This document shows, piece after piece, positions 34,761 through 46,900 of a DNA stretch of 64,000 nt. Position numbers and translations under genes: made by a program. Source of the DNA: Lumnitzera littorea (taxonomy: Eukaryota; Streptophyta; Magnoliopsida; Myrtales; Combretaceae); contig JAMXBB010000008.1 in the NCBI GenBank assembly GCA_024138015.1, positions 46,545,397 to 46,609,396 on the forward strand. The letters are read 5' to 3'. The notes beneath the pieces were generated by a model, which saw nothing but the letters and a program-made list of their open reading frames with translations, was not told the DNA's origin and did no database searches. Each line of letters opens with the position of its first letter. Position 1 is the first letter of the stretch.

Positions 34761-35430
34761 TGTAGGTCAGTTCGGTAAGGCAGCATCTGGCTGTAGGTCA
34801 ATGCTGTGCTCTATGCTTGGGCTTGGGGGCAGTCTCTTAGGTAGCTCCTCAAGAAATAGGTCAGTAAACTCATCAATCAACCTTTAGATTTCATTTGGAA
34901 CATCCTTCAAATCTCTTATCTCTAGCAATCTTCCAATCAATAGGAACATAAGCTCATCAGTCTTCTCAGTAGCTTAGAGCTCTCTTCGACTCATGACTAA
35001 GGCTTTCTTCTTACTAGCTTAGGTGAGCTAATTATGGGTCTCATTCACTTGGGTTAGTTTCATGGTTTTGAACATAATATTTCTTCCATCCTTGACAAAG
35101 GCATAGGTGTTCTTATTTCCGTTATAAGTAACATGTCGGTTAAACAACTAAGGTCGTCCAAGCAGCAAATGTGACCCTCCCATAAGGACGACATCGTTTA
35201 CTACTTTATCCCAATACACATTCCCAATACTAAATAATACAGTTATTTATTTGGTCACGTACTAAGCACCCTTATCATGAAGCTAATGTAGCTTGTAAGG
35301 TCGGGGATGCTTTGAGGTTAGCAAACCTAACCTTTGCACAAAGGATTGTGCAACTACATTAGTATAGCTTCTTCCATCCACTATAATGGTGTACAATTGT
35401 CCCTTGTTGGTGCACTTTGTATGGAATAAA
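34761..35430 (-). pseudogene. Element F protease and linker relic
   Basis: IVDGRSYTNVV near 35400-35365 is the aspartic protease site with Ser-Gly changed to Gly-Arg, so it is inactive. RPYKLH follows near 35310. The linker into reverse transcriptase with a GLMFLLIGRLLEI-like stretch is near 34960-34920. Relatives: D keeps DSGS, C has DNGS, A has DSHR. Confidence 0.72.
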
Positions 35431-36850
35431 TTTTCCCTCTGGTCTTCTTTAGAGTTTAGTAAGGAACTCAGTACTCATCTCAAGACTAGGGTTATCGCTT
35501 CTCCCTAGTCAACATAGACATAGGTCTCCTCCCCTTCTTTGGCTTCGAGTTTTCCAACATCCTTTTCCTCCTTGAGCTTGCTCTCGTCAGTGATATCTAC
35601 TACATCTCCTTAGAGCACCATAACACATTAGTTCGGATACTTAGTAGCCATGTGTTTAAAGCCTAAACATTTAAAGCACTTCACCTTACCGGTCTTCCAT
35701 CCAAAGGCCTAACTTCTCTCATATGATCTTGAGGTCAACCTAGCCTTAGTTTGGCTCAATTGTCCTACTCAACCTTGCTAACCTGCTCGACTATTATTAG
35801 GTCAGTCATTCTTTTCCTTGGCTTAATATGGCCTCTTCAGCTCGGTTTGAATAGGTCGACACGGAACAAGGGTTGGGGAGAATGTTGGCCCAAGTCAGCT
35901 TGGAGTACTTTGCCTTACTTTTTGACCCTTTACGCTATCTTAATAGCCTCTTCTAAGGTATGAAACCTCTACACTTCTACAATATTGTGAATCTCATACT
36001 TGAGCTTAGAAATGAACATCAATATTGTATGGGCTTTTGGTTCTTCTACATTAGCTTGAATCATAAGCATTTGAAACTCTCTTACATAGTCATCAATAGA
36101 CTAGCCTACTTGGTGAACCACCTACAAATTTACAAATGTATCTTATAAGTAGGTCTCGGGTACAAATTTACCTGGTAGCAATTTTTTAATCTCATCCTAA
36201 GTCCTTACACCTTATTTACCATCCCTTACTTTGGCTGCATTCAAATTGTTCCACCACATTGTGGCATACTCGGTAAACTCAAGTGCAGTAAGCTAGACCT
36301 TAATAATATTTGTATAATCGTAATAGTTAAACACCTTCTTGACCTTCTCTTCCCATTCTAAATATTCATCTGCATCTCCACTTCCATTGAAAGGTAAGAT
36401 TTGGACTTTGACATTATCTAGTCCTTAAGGGGCTCGACATCCTTATTCTTGAGCTTGATAATAATCAACCTCTTCTTCTTCCTCTCCATACTCTTTGGCA
36501 TCAATCTCTTGATCATCTTCCTTAATTTCCTTTAACTCCAATCTTCATTTGGCTGCTCAGTTTGCTACTCCTCTAGCTCGAGAGGGTTGAACTGGGTGAT
36601 TAGGTTAATTACTTGAGCCACAGCCTCTCTTTAGAATATTTTTAGGTGAGTCATGCTGTTGCATACCTTGGGGTTGTTGTCTATTAATTTGCATCGCGAT
36701 GACCAAACTCTTAATAAGATTAATGAGTATGTCAAGTTTGTTATCAACTAACCTAGGAGTGTTAGTTCCATTTTGACCACAACCAAGTTGAGCATCACTA
36801 CTCTAGTCCCCAATAACACCTTAAACACTAGAGTCCAACATCGTATAAGA
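35431..36850 (-). pseudogene. gag: Element F gag relic
   Basis: The zinc knuckle CFKCLGFKHMATKYPN (about 35695-35640) has the last Cys changed to Tyr. The Arg/Ser-rich part upstream and a gag core with ASSRLVYR and YLCKRVSNAYD-like blocks (about 36130-36040) are frame-shifted. An acidic N-terminal stretch (Glu-rich, about 36540-36470) matches that of A, C and D. The plus-strand frames at 35751-36148 are shadows. Confidence 0.68.
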
Positions 36851-37171
36851 CTTTTAAATAGATTAACAACACAATACATAGGAAAACAATACAATCGTAC
36901 TACCCAAAACTTTGATTAACACACCAATAACTTTAATACCCAATAATCATTTAGATAGAATAAAAAATGAACTTGCTTTACTTTCATAGTGAAAAACAAA
37001 GGAAGAACAACATAATAATGAAAACATACTTTCCAGCACACAAATCTTCACTACATAGCTCACAACTCCAAACTTACTCCATACGAACACATTGCAGCAG
37101 CTACAGAAGGATACAACAACCACTTATAACAAAGAAAACTGTAAACTTCACATAATCCCTTTTAGAATCAT
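36851..37171 (-). other. Element F leader
   Basis: Untranslated stretch between gag and the primer site. No coding, no repeat. The 62-codon plus frame at 36967-37155 looks like chance. Confidence 0.6.
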
Positions 37172-37183
37172 GTTCTGATACTA
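37172..37183 (-). other. tRNA-Met primer site of element F
   Basis: On the minus strand TAGTATCAGAAC, two changes from TGGTATCAGAGC, seven bases from the 5' LTR end at 37191. It is the best preserved primer site of the gypsy copies here. Confidence 0.75.
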
Positions 37184-37190
37184 ATGAAGC

Positions 37191-37947
37191 TGATATATTT
37201 CCAGGGTTAGACACGCGGAGAAACACCATAACAAAGCAAACCAAAAGAAACAAAGAAAAGCTAGCAAAGTTCGGGCAGCTACTAACTGAATATGATACAT
37301 AAGTCGATCCTAATCGGCCTACAATCCGTTAGATATAACTTATTAGTCTAAACTAAAGGGTTATCATGCTCTGATTAAGTGGAGGTTTATATACCCGTCA
37401 ACTAGGATTACTTTTACATATATGAAAAGACAAAAGGGTAATCTTACAATTAGGTTATGCAATACATACTAAAAAGGGCAAAAGAGACCAAGAATATTCA
37501 GTACGAAAACTAAAGAATCCTTCAAGAATATTGTGCTAGAAGATACATGTCATTTGGTGACTGGATGTTAGAAATATGGTATAAAGTAGACAAGAAAACA
37601 AATTTGCAGTTAGGGGCCACCTTGATTTAGATTAGGTCGAGGCTTAATCAGTCTTGCTATAGAGTAGTTAGTTGGGGTTAGGTATGGACATCTGTTGTTG
37701 GTTTAAGAACTCAGCTCGAATAATTTTAGGACTGTCTACTCGGATATTTTGTCATAGCACAACTGTTCTGCAGGTTTGGCACACGTGAAGGCTTGGTAGT
37801 TAAGTAAAAAAAAAAAAAAAGGAAACACAAAGGTCGGGATAAGAATTTCCGTCTCGGATGGGGCTTTGAGCTAGTATTCTTTAAGTGAGTCCTTAGAGTC
37901 CTCTAGCTCAGCTTTGTGTGAATGGTCTAGGGCATTGATTCCTATCA
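37191..37947 (-). repeat. Element F 5' LTR, 757 bp
   Basis: Plus strand TGATATATTTCC ... GATTCCTATCA. Ends are fixed by the AATAG duplication (37948-37952) and by the primer site. A run of about 15 A at 37806-37822 is private to this LTR. Confidence 0.88.
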
Positions 37948-38335
37948 AATAGGCAACATGCAAGCATAAACTTAATCAAGGTTTAAGTTTATAGGAGGTA
38001 AAAGATCTAAGATAAGGACAATAAAGATAACCAAAAACTCTAAGTTCTTAGCATAATTTAGCTCTCTATTAAATAGTAGCTAAAATGAAGGCTTGTATGC
38101 TAGTGTCCTTATAGGCATATGATTAATAAGATATGTAGTAGCTTTAGTAGCAAAGTACCAAAATGATAAAGGAGAGATGTTAGTAGAAGTAAAGAAACAA
38201 TAGTCTCATTGATACGACTATGTCTATGCTCAATTAAGCCTAATTGTTCAAGAATGTATGACAATGTTTGCACATGCATAATACTAGAGGATGCAAGGAA
38301 TGACTTTAGTTTGAGATATGTGTAAGGTTTTCAAA
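37948..38335 (-). pseudogene. Element G integrase fragment (copia)
   Basis: On the minus strand, near 38225-38190, a block like LIEHRHSRINETIVSLL, then PLSFWYFATKATTYLINHMP (about 38165-38110) and TLRVFGYLYCPYLRSF (about 38060-38005) are the C-terminal integrase blocks of copia, in order. The frame is cut at 37948 by F and continues at 31370 with SSSHFIYLYLN. Frame shifts and stops are present. Confidence 0.78.
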
Positions 38336-38529
38336 ATTGTGATATACCTAGATTTGAAACATATAGAATCGATAGAATCATATATAACTGGTAAAAGTGA
38401 AAATCTATATAACCGTATTGCCTAAACATGTAATTCTACCACAAATTTGAAAATCCATTTTAACTAAAAAAAAAACTTATATAATCATAAAATTATAGAA
38501 TCATATATTCAATTCATGATTTTGACAAT

Positions 38530-38778
38530 TATAACATATATTAATTTAAGCAGTAGACAAATTTATTGAACTATAATATATGTTGCATTGAGCTTGTTAC
38601 ATTTGTATATATATACATGCACAAATAGATTAAGGTTTCTCTCTCTCTCTCTCTATCTTTTTTTTTTAAATATGAGTTTGAATATTTGAATAGATACAAG
38701 AAGAGGAGTTGAGATACAGGATTTTGAGCCAAGATATATGGGATTTGAGAATATCTTGAATTCACTTGAATGTTGTCT
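38530..38778 (-). repeat. Element G 5' LTR
   Basis: Pair of the LTR at 27830-28036. Contains a (TC)n run at 38638-38655 and a poly-T tract that the other lacks. It lies only about 200 bp from the integrase fragment, which shows the large 5' deletion in G. Confidence 0.68.
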
Positions 38779-39990
38779 TGGTTTGTACTATAGTAAGACA
38801 CATGTTATGTAAGTGAGTATAATTAAAACCCCTTACTTATGCATCTATACAAATCAGCAAACTTAACAAATATGACATAGGAGTTGTATATAGTTTTCAA
38901 ATCCCAATTTTTAATTCTATAGAAAGGAATGATTTTAGACACTTTGAAACATTAAATTGTGAATACGTTTGTAAATTGACATTACAGTTGATAAGCATCT
39001 AGAGATAAGACTTTTTCTTTTTGCTCTTATTTCAATATACTTGATTCGAATTTTCAACACTAGTTTCAAATGGAGGTTCATAAATATAAGATATAGCAAA
39101 AAGATGGAATAAGAAAAGGATTAATTGCTCATGTACTCTAAATGCAAACTTACTTCCTACAAAAGTATATCTTTTAGCATCTATATATATATATATATCT
39201 TTCTATTTACAAAGGCAAAAAAAAAAAAAGAAAGACTAAGCAAAGTTTTATTTTCTTAATGTTATGTTTTGTTGAGAGTATTTGACACTCCATTGCCCCT
39301 TTATTCATTTTATAGAGTTTGGTTCACAAAATGAATATTCATAAGGTGAAATCTTCTTTACTTTCATATAATACTTATTTCTTCCCTCCCTTATTCTTTT
39401 AAAGGAGAATACTATATAGTACTCCATATACTATCTCCTTAACTACCTTTGAAGTAATCATTAGTATATTGCTAGTATGCAACCACCTCTGAATGATATC
39501 CTCAATACAATGCAATTGAATTATAGTCATTGAGTGTCTTTTGTTATAATGACTTTTAGTTTACCTTAAAGTTAAGCATACCTAGAGGGTAGTACTCTCA
39601 AGGTTGGTGACCCTTTCGGAAGCAACTACATGAAATAACAAAATCATGAATCATACCACACCAAAAAAAGATAATACTTTAATATAAAGAGTTTTGGTCA
39701 TTACAAATTGTTAAGCTCTAAAAATGTCCCACGTAAATTGTGCAAAAGAATTAATAATAATTTATAAGGCCAAGTTATTGAATATCATATCAATACTAAT
39801 CAGGAACTTTTGGGTCTAATGGTTGAAAATGGCCATTAATCACTTGTTGACTATTTTGGATTAGAACATTATACTTTGTCATTTAACTAAGTTGCTATTA
39901 GTGAGTCTTTGTTCTAGGTTATCAAGTGACCCTCAAATCTAGTCCATCATGGGCAACCTTTACATCCTGTTGCCATATGTAATAACCTAT
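38779..39990. other. Unassigned AT-rich sequence right of element G
   Basis: No protein motif on either strand. Holds a (TA)n run at about 39180-39200 and a poly-A tract at 39216-39229. The frame at 38571-38801 covers LTR sequence and is not a gene. Confidence 0.45.
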
Positions 39991-39994
39991 ATGA

Positions 39995-42560
39995 ATAACT
40001 GATAGTGCTTAATTGTCAGTCGTTGCCATGAATGACCACTATGACAAGTCATACAATCAATAACATTATAAGTTGCATAAGCTTGTTTTGATAAGGTGGT
40101 GGTATTGATTTGTGGTAGAAGCTTTAGTAGTATAATATGGTTTTCTTTAAAGATATGTGAGACTACAGTCTTTAAGCAACTAGTGTAGACTTGAAGCAAT
40201 GTTTTATTTTTATCAAAATGTGGAAGATAACGTAGTGGAAAGTGAGAGAATTATTCATTGTGGACATCTTCACTGACAAGTTTCGATTATATATATATAT
40301 ATATATATAACGAAATGTTAGAAAAGATTAGTTACCGTCTAAAATCAATGTTTAATAATAAAAATATGTTGTTGAAGTATACTAATTGGTTAAATAATAA
40401 TCATAAGCAACATCAATCCATTGCATCTTCATGATGGCACAAAGGTGGGACTTAGGTCGATTGTAAATAATAGAATATGTTACCTAATATCTATATTAAC
40501 ATAATAGAGTTAGTGTAGGAAGGTGTGTATGTATATATATATTATGTAACTATTAACAAACATGCATAGTATGCAATATTTATTCTTAAATAGATTATTA
40601 TAATTATAAGATATAGGTTAAATAGTCTTACATCATTACTTTTATTAAAATGTATACAATATAAAAGAGTAATATTTTAATTCTTCTGGACATGGCAAGT
40701 TAGCATTAATTGATAAGCTTCTAATCATTTTTACCTGGGTTCTTCTTCAAGCACTTAAAATATAAAGCAAATGGAACTTAAAGAACAAGTGACTTCTTGA
40801 CAATCACTAATCCCTCTCTCATTGGATTGATATAAACAAGAAAAAAAAGGGCAAATCATGGAAGTGCAACCAGATTAATGGAAAGGTGGAAAAAAGGAAG
40901 AGTGATTGAAAAAATAAAAAAGAGCCTTCCTTTCTTTTCCTCCATAAACATATAGGGAAATGAATTTATTTCCTTTGCATTTTACATGACCAAAGAGAAA
41001 CGAGGAATATATATCTTTTCGTTTTACATAGAGAATATTGAGAGGCTTAAATTATGTCAATGGAGACAATTATTTTTTTTGGAAACTTTTCTCATAATGG
41101 ATTTCTCCTCTTGTTTCAAAGGTAAGATTAAATGTATTATTTTATAAATGTTCAAATTTTACTTTAATTAAAAATTGAAAGTTTAGTTCTTTAGACTTTC
41201 CAAAATGGTGCAAAAGCTAGGTTTCATAATATTCATTTAACCTTCTTCTTTTTAAACCATCACAAGCTAAGGCTTTTATCAATGTAAATTGTGAGTGAAC
41301 ATAGGAAACATAGACAAAATTGGAATATAACATCTTTGTCTTTTATCGTTAAGGGCTTTTCTATCTCTAAGTAGTCTTTTCAAAGATAAAGTTCAGGAAT
41401 AAGAGATTAGCAACTCATGGCAAACAAATTGGTGAAAATATACGATATTACTGTTGCTCTGATGAAGGTAGTTTTCTATTATTTACTTTTATATTAGCTT
41501 AAATTTTTCATTCACAACTTATATTGTTAATGTTATTATGAGATATATCCTAAGAACTAGATTGAGGATACTAGTATTTGATGATCATAACTTAGAGTTG
41601 ATAAAAATTTGAAATTTTTTAAGGTTGAAGTAGAATTTCCCCTCAATCAAAGGATATTTTAGGGGACTTGCAAGTCTATCTTAAATAGGAAGTTTACTCA
41701 AGTTGAATAAAAGGATATCAGATGTAGCTCTTAATTAGGATAGACTTAGAGAGTACATTAGAGGATTTCTTGGCCGAAATATTAAGTACAACCTAACTCA
41801 AGGATGACTCAAAGAGTAATTTAGAAGATACCTCATAAGATAGCTTAAGAAAGAATCAACCTAAAATGGCTTTAAAACTTAAACACTAAAATGGCAAAGG
41901 GTGTTATCCATTACATAAGCCTTAGTTTAGCTTTGATTCACAAGTGCATGGCATTAAACTCATCAACCCAAATTAAACTATACATAATTTCTGTAATCTC
42001 ACAACGGATTAGATAACATCATACATGGCACTTGTTTGTTTATGCATTGTATCTAACTACTTTGGTTGAATCGTTGGATGTTTTGTATTGAATGCATGCT
42101 TCTTTCTCCATTTTACTTATTGAGCAAGTTGTCGCTTATTCCTTAATAAATTCTTTTGTAGGTTAGAGTCAAACATAATAGTTTACCCAATTTCAAATTA
42201 ACAACAAGTAGGGCTTGAGGATAATGAAGATATGGTTGGTTTATCTCTATTGTATTTTTTGCCTTTTGGGAGAGCTAATTGAGCCTCATTGGGTGACCTA
42301 TTAGTTTTCATTTGTTGGTTTAAAATGCATTTAGAAGAACTTGTAGATTTATAAGATTTTATTTCCAATGTAAACTTGTATATATATTTTCTTTATAGAA
42401 AAAAACTACAAGTCTACTATAAAAGTTATTTTGAAAGATTATACCACTTGTTTTATATCAAACAAATACCAAACTAGATGCTTTAAAGTGGCTGAGTTGA
42501 ACACACCTTATGTGTACTATATCTAGATAATAGTTGTGAGTAAGTTAAGGATTTGTACAT
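39995..42560. repeat. Repeat family L, copy 1
   Basis: Positions 40110-42560 align with 48745-51812 plus 52734-52840: words tagtggaaagt, aacataatagagt, catagtatgcaatat, gtgcaaccagattaatgg and gattcacaagtgcatgg / gattcgcaagtacatg occur in the same order. Positions 39995-40130 also match 52925-53040, the sequence following copy 2. Relative to copy 2 about 500 bp are missing near 41885. It holds an (AT)n run at 40288-40309. No coding. Probably part of a long LTR. Confidence 0.75.
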
Positions 42561-42712
42561 ATTCCCTTCCCTATACCTGAATTACCTATGTTTTTATATA
42601 AATATATATATGCGTTCTCGTAAGTTTCAAACTAAAATAAATTGTATAGGGTATAATGTATGTAAGCATCAAATAATATTAGTAATATAACATTGGAAAC
42701 TTACCTTTTATC

Positions 42713-42744
<32 letters not shown>

Positions 42745-42749
42745 TATAA
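42561..42749. repeat. Short unassigned stretch with (TACA)n and (TA)n microsatellite
   Basis: tacatacata repeated about 6-7 times then tatatatata (about 42712-42748). The same tacata/tata type continues right of the MITE-like element at 43093-43125, so the element went into a microsatellite. Confidence 0.75.
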
Positions 42750-43091
42750 GAAATTGTAAATAACCTTCTAAACTTTAACTTAGATGCGGATTGACCACCT
42801 AAAATTTAAAAGTCTGTTTTAGACCCCCTAAGCTTTCAAAGTGTTCTTTAATAAACTTTTAAACTTTCAAAGTTCAGACTCTTTAAACTTTAATAAATTG
42901 ATAACATAAATGATATTTCCATTTTTAGTTAGAAAAGTCACATAATTGTCAAAGTGTAGGGGATCATTAAACACATTTTGATGTGTTTAAGGTGTGTTTG
43001 TACATTAAAATGAAAATTTAAGAGGATTATTTTTAACTTATTCAAGTTATTTACCAATTTATCAAAGTTTAAAAAAGTTATTTTTACTTTC
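42750..43091. mobile_element. MITE-like palindromic element, about 340 bp
   Basis: The two ends are inverted: left GAAATTGTAAATAACCTTCT then AAACTTTAA; right end read on the minus strand GAAAGTAAAAATAACTTTTT then TAAACTTTGA. The inner part is also partly self-complementary (ctttcaaagtgttct and similar). It contains no coding. Size, AT content and inverted ends fit a MITE moved by an outside transposase. The superfamily is not clear, since the microsatellite on both sides hides the target duplication. Confidence 0.65.
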
Positions 43092-43901
43092 CCCATACAT
43101 ACATATGTACATATATACTCTCATTTCTCTTGTATGTAACTACTTAAAACTACAAAGCATAATTTGATAAATGATTAGTAAATACTATGTAACTAAGATG
43201 AAACTATACACAAGTAATTCTATGCATTGGAATAAATGAATGAATACTTGCATGTAGAATAAGAAGGTATTAACTAAATTGATTTGGATATATGGTGCCT
43301 ATTTATGATATACCAATTTTAAAATACATATATGTTCTTATAAAGCTTTAGAAATTAGGATATATTATATTAGATGTGGTAAACTAAAATTTAAAGTAAT
43401 CATCACCAATGTGATATTATAACTCTACATCTATGCCTTTCATATCTTTTGTGTATAAGTAATTACAAGTACAAAACCAAATTCTATATGCATAATTAGC
43501 TGCAATTGGGGAAATCATAATTGCTTGTATGTTTTATACCATGAGAGTAGTATATGAATTGTTTATTACACATTAGTTTAGCAAATCTATCCTCAGAAAT
43601 CTATGTATATGATGGCTTTATTTTATTTGCTTATTGTAAGTAGTTGTTGGACTAACTAGCATGCCATTGTCAAATATGAAATTTATAAAATAGGGATATA
43701 ACAGAAGATAATAAGTAACTTGGTTGTGAGATAACACCTTGTACTTTAATGGAGCTAATATAGAAAGAAAATTCCTTCTCTAACTTACCTATTGCTTATA
43801 AATTTGCATCAAATGCATTAGAATTAAACCCCTAATACCTTAGTATAACACTCTTGATTACAAAAGATATAACAAGGTGCAAATTTTGGAAGTGATTTTA
43901 G
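43092..43901. other. Unassigned sequence left of L copy 3
   Basis: AT-rich with no motif. It could be the target into which L copy 3 went. Nothing else seen. Confidence 0.4.
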
Positions 43902-46900
43902 TGGTAACACCCCTACCATGTTAACTAATAGGAGATCTAATGTGATCATAAGGCATTTTGCTAGGGACATGGGTAAATAACAACCTTAGACTACCACAAA
44001 GGATCAAACCCAAAATAACAAATGTATGACTAGTTTGTCATAACTACGAATATTTGGAATGACATTGCTAATAAGAAAAAATAGAGGTACATTGATAACA
44101 CCAATAGTAGTAATGGTAGAACTTTCTAATTGATTACATAGCTCACTCTAATTCCCAAGTATCTAGCCTAGAAGTAAGGAAATCTAGGCTCAACTATGAC
44201 ACCAACCGAGGAAATCTAGGCTCAACTATGACACCAACCACCACTACTAGGAGAAGAAATCGATAATTATAACAAGGAGTATAACTAAGATATTAAGGAA
44301 TAATATCCTTTATATGCAACTTAGCACAATGGGTAAGAAAGAAGAGAATGGCAAATCTATGACTCTCATGTCTTTTATAGGAATTCTCCTATTTGCTCTG
44401 ACTCTTATGTCTCTCTCGTTAAGTTTCCTATATTTGTTGTCGATCTAGTCATGTTGCGTCAGTTGTGGACAAGTAAGTAGTTAATGTCTTTGGCTCTTTG
44501 CATGTTTATTGGTTAAAGAGTCATGTTAGTTTTCATCAAATCTATCAAATCTAACTGGTTTGAGACATTTTCTATCTCATTTGAGTTCAAGCTAGTAGAG
44601 AGTTCAATTTTCCAAACACACTTTTGTTAATAAATGTGCTAACTATATTAGGTACCTAAATCCCTAAATTAATGTTAAAAATATAACATATGAACATGAG
44701 GAAATGAACAAGTTATGTATGGTGACTAAATAATAACGATATTGCTAGATTAACCTTATGTAAATTTAGGAGTGGGGGGATGTACAAGGAGGCAAAAACT
44801 AAGTTAGAAGATGTGTTGGACTCATGGTAATAAAATTATAAGATGGAAAATAGAATAGTATAGCAAAAATGACTATGTCTTATGAAACTTAGTAGAAATT
44901 AGTTAAATTAAATGTCTGAGCTAATTAAAGGAATAAAATAAGGAGCAAGTAGAAGTATTAGTCAAAATAGCAATTAAATTATGGCTTGAAAGCTTGTTGG
45001 CTTTGATGTGGGAGGAGTATTGGATTGTGGCTAAAGGTAAATTATGGATACTAATGTAATGGTCAGACAGTTTAGATAAGAATATATCATGGTAAGGGCA
45101 ATGAACTAGCTACAACAAGAGAATAAATCCAATTGAAAGGAATTGGCATAGGATAAATGTGAAACTAAAAATTCCACCAAGTTGCTTCAAGCGGATAATT
45201 TAGGGTGTTAGTAAACCTAAGATAATTAAGCTAGAAATTTATGAGTAGACTCGAAATATTAGTCGAGGACACTTTATGGAATCAAATATAAAAAACATAA
45301 TAAAATAAAAATGATATAGCTAAAATAATATAATTTAACTATATTATGTATTATTTATCATAATCATGTAAAATGGACTTCGATAGTTCGTAAACTTGTA
45401 GAGATGAATTATATAAGTAATAAAATTATTATGTAACATAAAATAACATGTATAATATATATATATATTATACATATAAATGTGGCATGAGTAATTATTA
45501 AGTGTGAATATATTCCCATAATTCATTAAAATACCTGAATAATAGCATTTTAAGTTTAATTAAGCTATATAAATTCATAAAAAAAATAACAAAACTTAAG
45601 ATAGCTGGGTACTTCTTAGATTGGGCATATGGAATTATTAGGACAAGTGTGGAAGATTAAGCATGGGTTTAACATGCAAGAGGCTTAGTATTTAAGCCTA
45701 AGATTTTGAAGAGAGAGAAGGAATAAATCATTGCATCACCTAATCCATTTTGGAAAATTGAAAAACACTCTCCAACATCTCATTCATGCAAGTAGGATCT
45801 GAACAAAATTAGGATGAGTTAAAAGGATCAAAGAAGAAAATTCAGGGAAAATCATAAAATTTGTGTACGATTTGGCCATGTATGGTTCATGAAGTTGGGG
45901 ACTTGTTGGGAACTAGCCACCACCACTATGAGACAGAGGAAGTTGCGCCTAGCTCTATCACAAGGAGGCAGTCGGTAATGGTGGCCGGAGCGACCAATTC
46001 TAGTGAGCATCCAAAATCCATTTGATTTTTTTTTTTAAATTTGTGAAAATATACAAAATACTTAAAAAATTATGGAAAAAATTAGTTCTACATATTTTCT
46101 TGTCTAAAACCTAAGAAAATATTATTTTGTACAAACTTAGTATTTATGATATACATCCTTAAGAAATAAGAAAAATTAAGCAATTTTCGATATCAAGTTA
46201 AATTACCTTATTGACGTAGGTTCAAGTCGGAAATTTTTCTGTAAACTTTTCTCTACTTATAGAAGAAGCTATGAAATTTTTTTCAACAAATCCATTTTCT
46301 ATATTTTTAATTAATTTTTCACCCTTAAATTGTGAATAAAATGGTAATTTTAGTACAAATTAATATATTTTTTCTATGGACCTCACTTGGAATATGTAGT
46401 AGACTAGTTATTAGAGTAATTTGTTGTTTACTATTGTTGTTGGAGTGAATCATAAGAGTAGGAATTACACATATCATGAAATGCCCTTATAAGTGATGTT
46501 TAATAGTTGTAGATTTGATAATTGGAGAGTGACAATATGTTAAATGTGAGTTTTGGGAAGTAATTAAGCTGAGGTATGTTCCAGGAAGTGTTAATGTATT
46601 GTTGTGATTGGACTTTGGGGGCAAACGTAGATAAATCAATAAGTTGTATATAATTTGAACTTGGGCAAAAGATAACTTAGAGAAAGTTGAGGGTAAATGT
46701 TCTACTAGATAGTCACTTAGAAGTTAAATTAGAGACAAAATTATGAGTGATTGGTGAAATAAAAGAATCTAAAAGACTACGTAAACGGGAATATTCTTAA
46801 GAACTTTGAAGTTACTAGTCTTATAGGAAAGTTTGAAGGATAAATTCCTTGAAATTATGAAATTGACTAAACTTAGAAGATAGCTTAGAGGGTTTTTGTT

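Larger units (their letters stand above)
31376..37947 (-). mobile_element. Element F: complete gypsy (chromovirus-like) copy, 6572 bp
   Basis: Both LTRs, primer site and all domains are in order on the minus strand, flanked by perfect AATAG duplications. It is the only element in the window with both ends and duplications intact and no later insertion. Coding is broken by many stops, and integrase has Glu to Lys in the catalytic triad. It interrupts the integrase of copia element G. Confidence 0.93.
27830..38778 (-). mobile_element. Element G: Ty1/copia element, split by F and an Athila-like LTR
   Basis: On the minus strand: LTR (about 38778-38530), integrase fragment (38330-37953), element F, a short pol piece (31370-31260), an Athila-like LTR, then linker, reverse transcriptase and RNase H (about 29888-28140), and a second LTR (28036-about 27830). 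The integrase-before-reverse-transcriptase order is the copia hallmark. Gag, protease and the front of integrase are absent between the first LTR and 38330, so G had lost about 1.5-2 kb. The sequences on either side of F and of the Athila-like LTR read on from each other. Confidence 0.78.
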
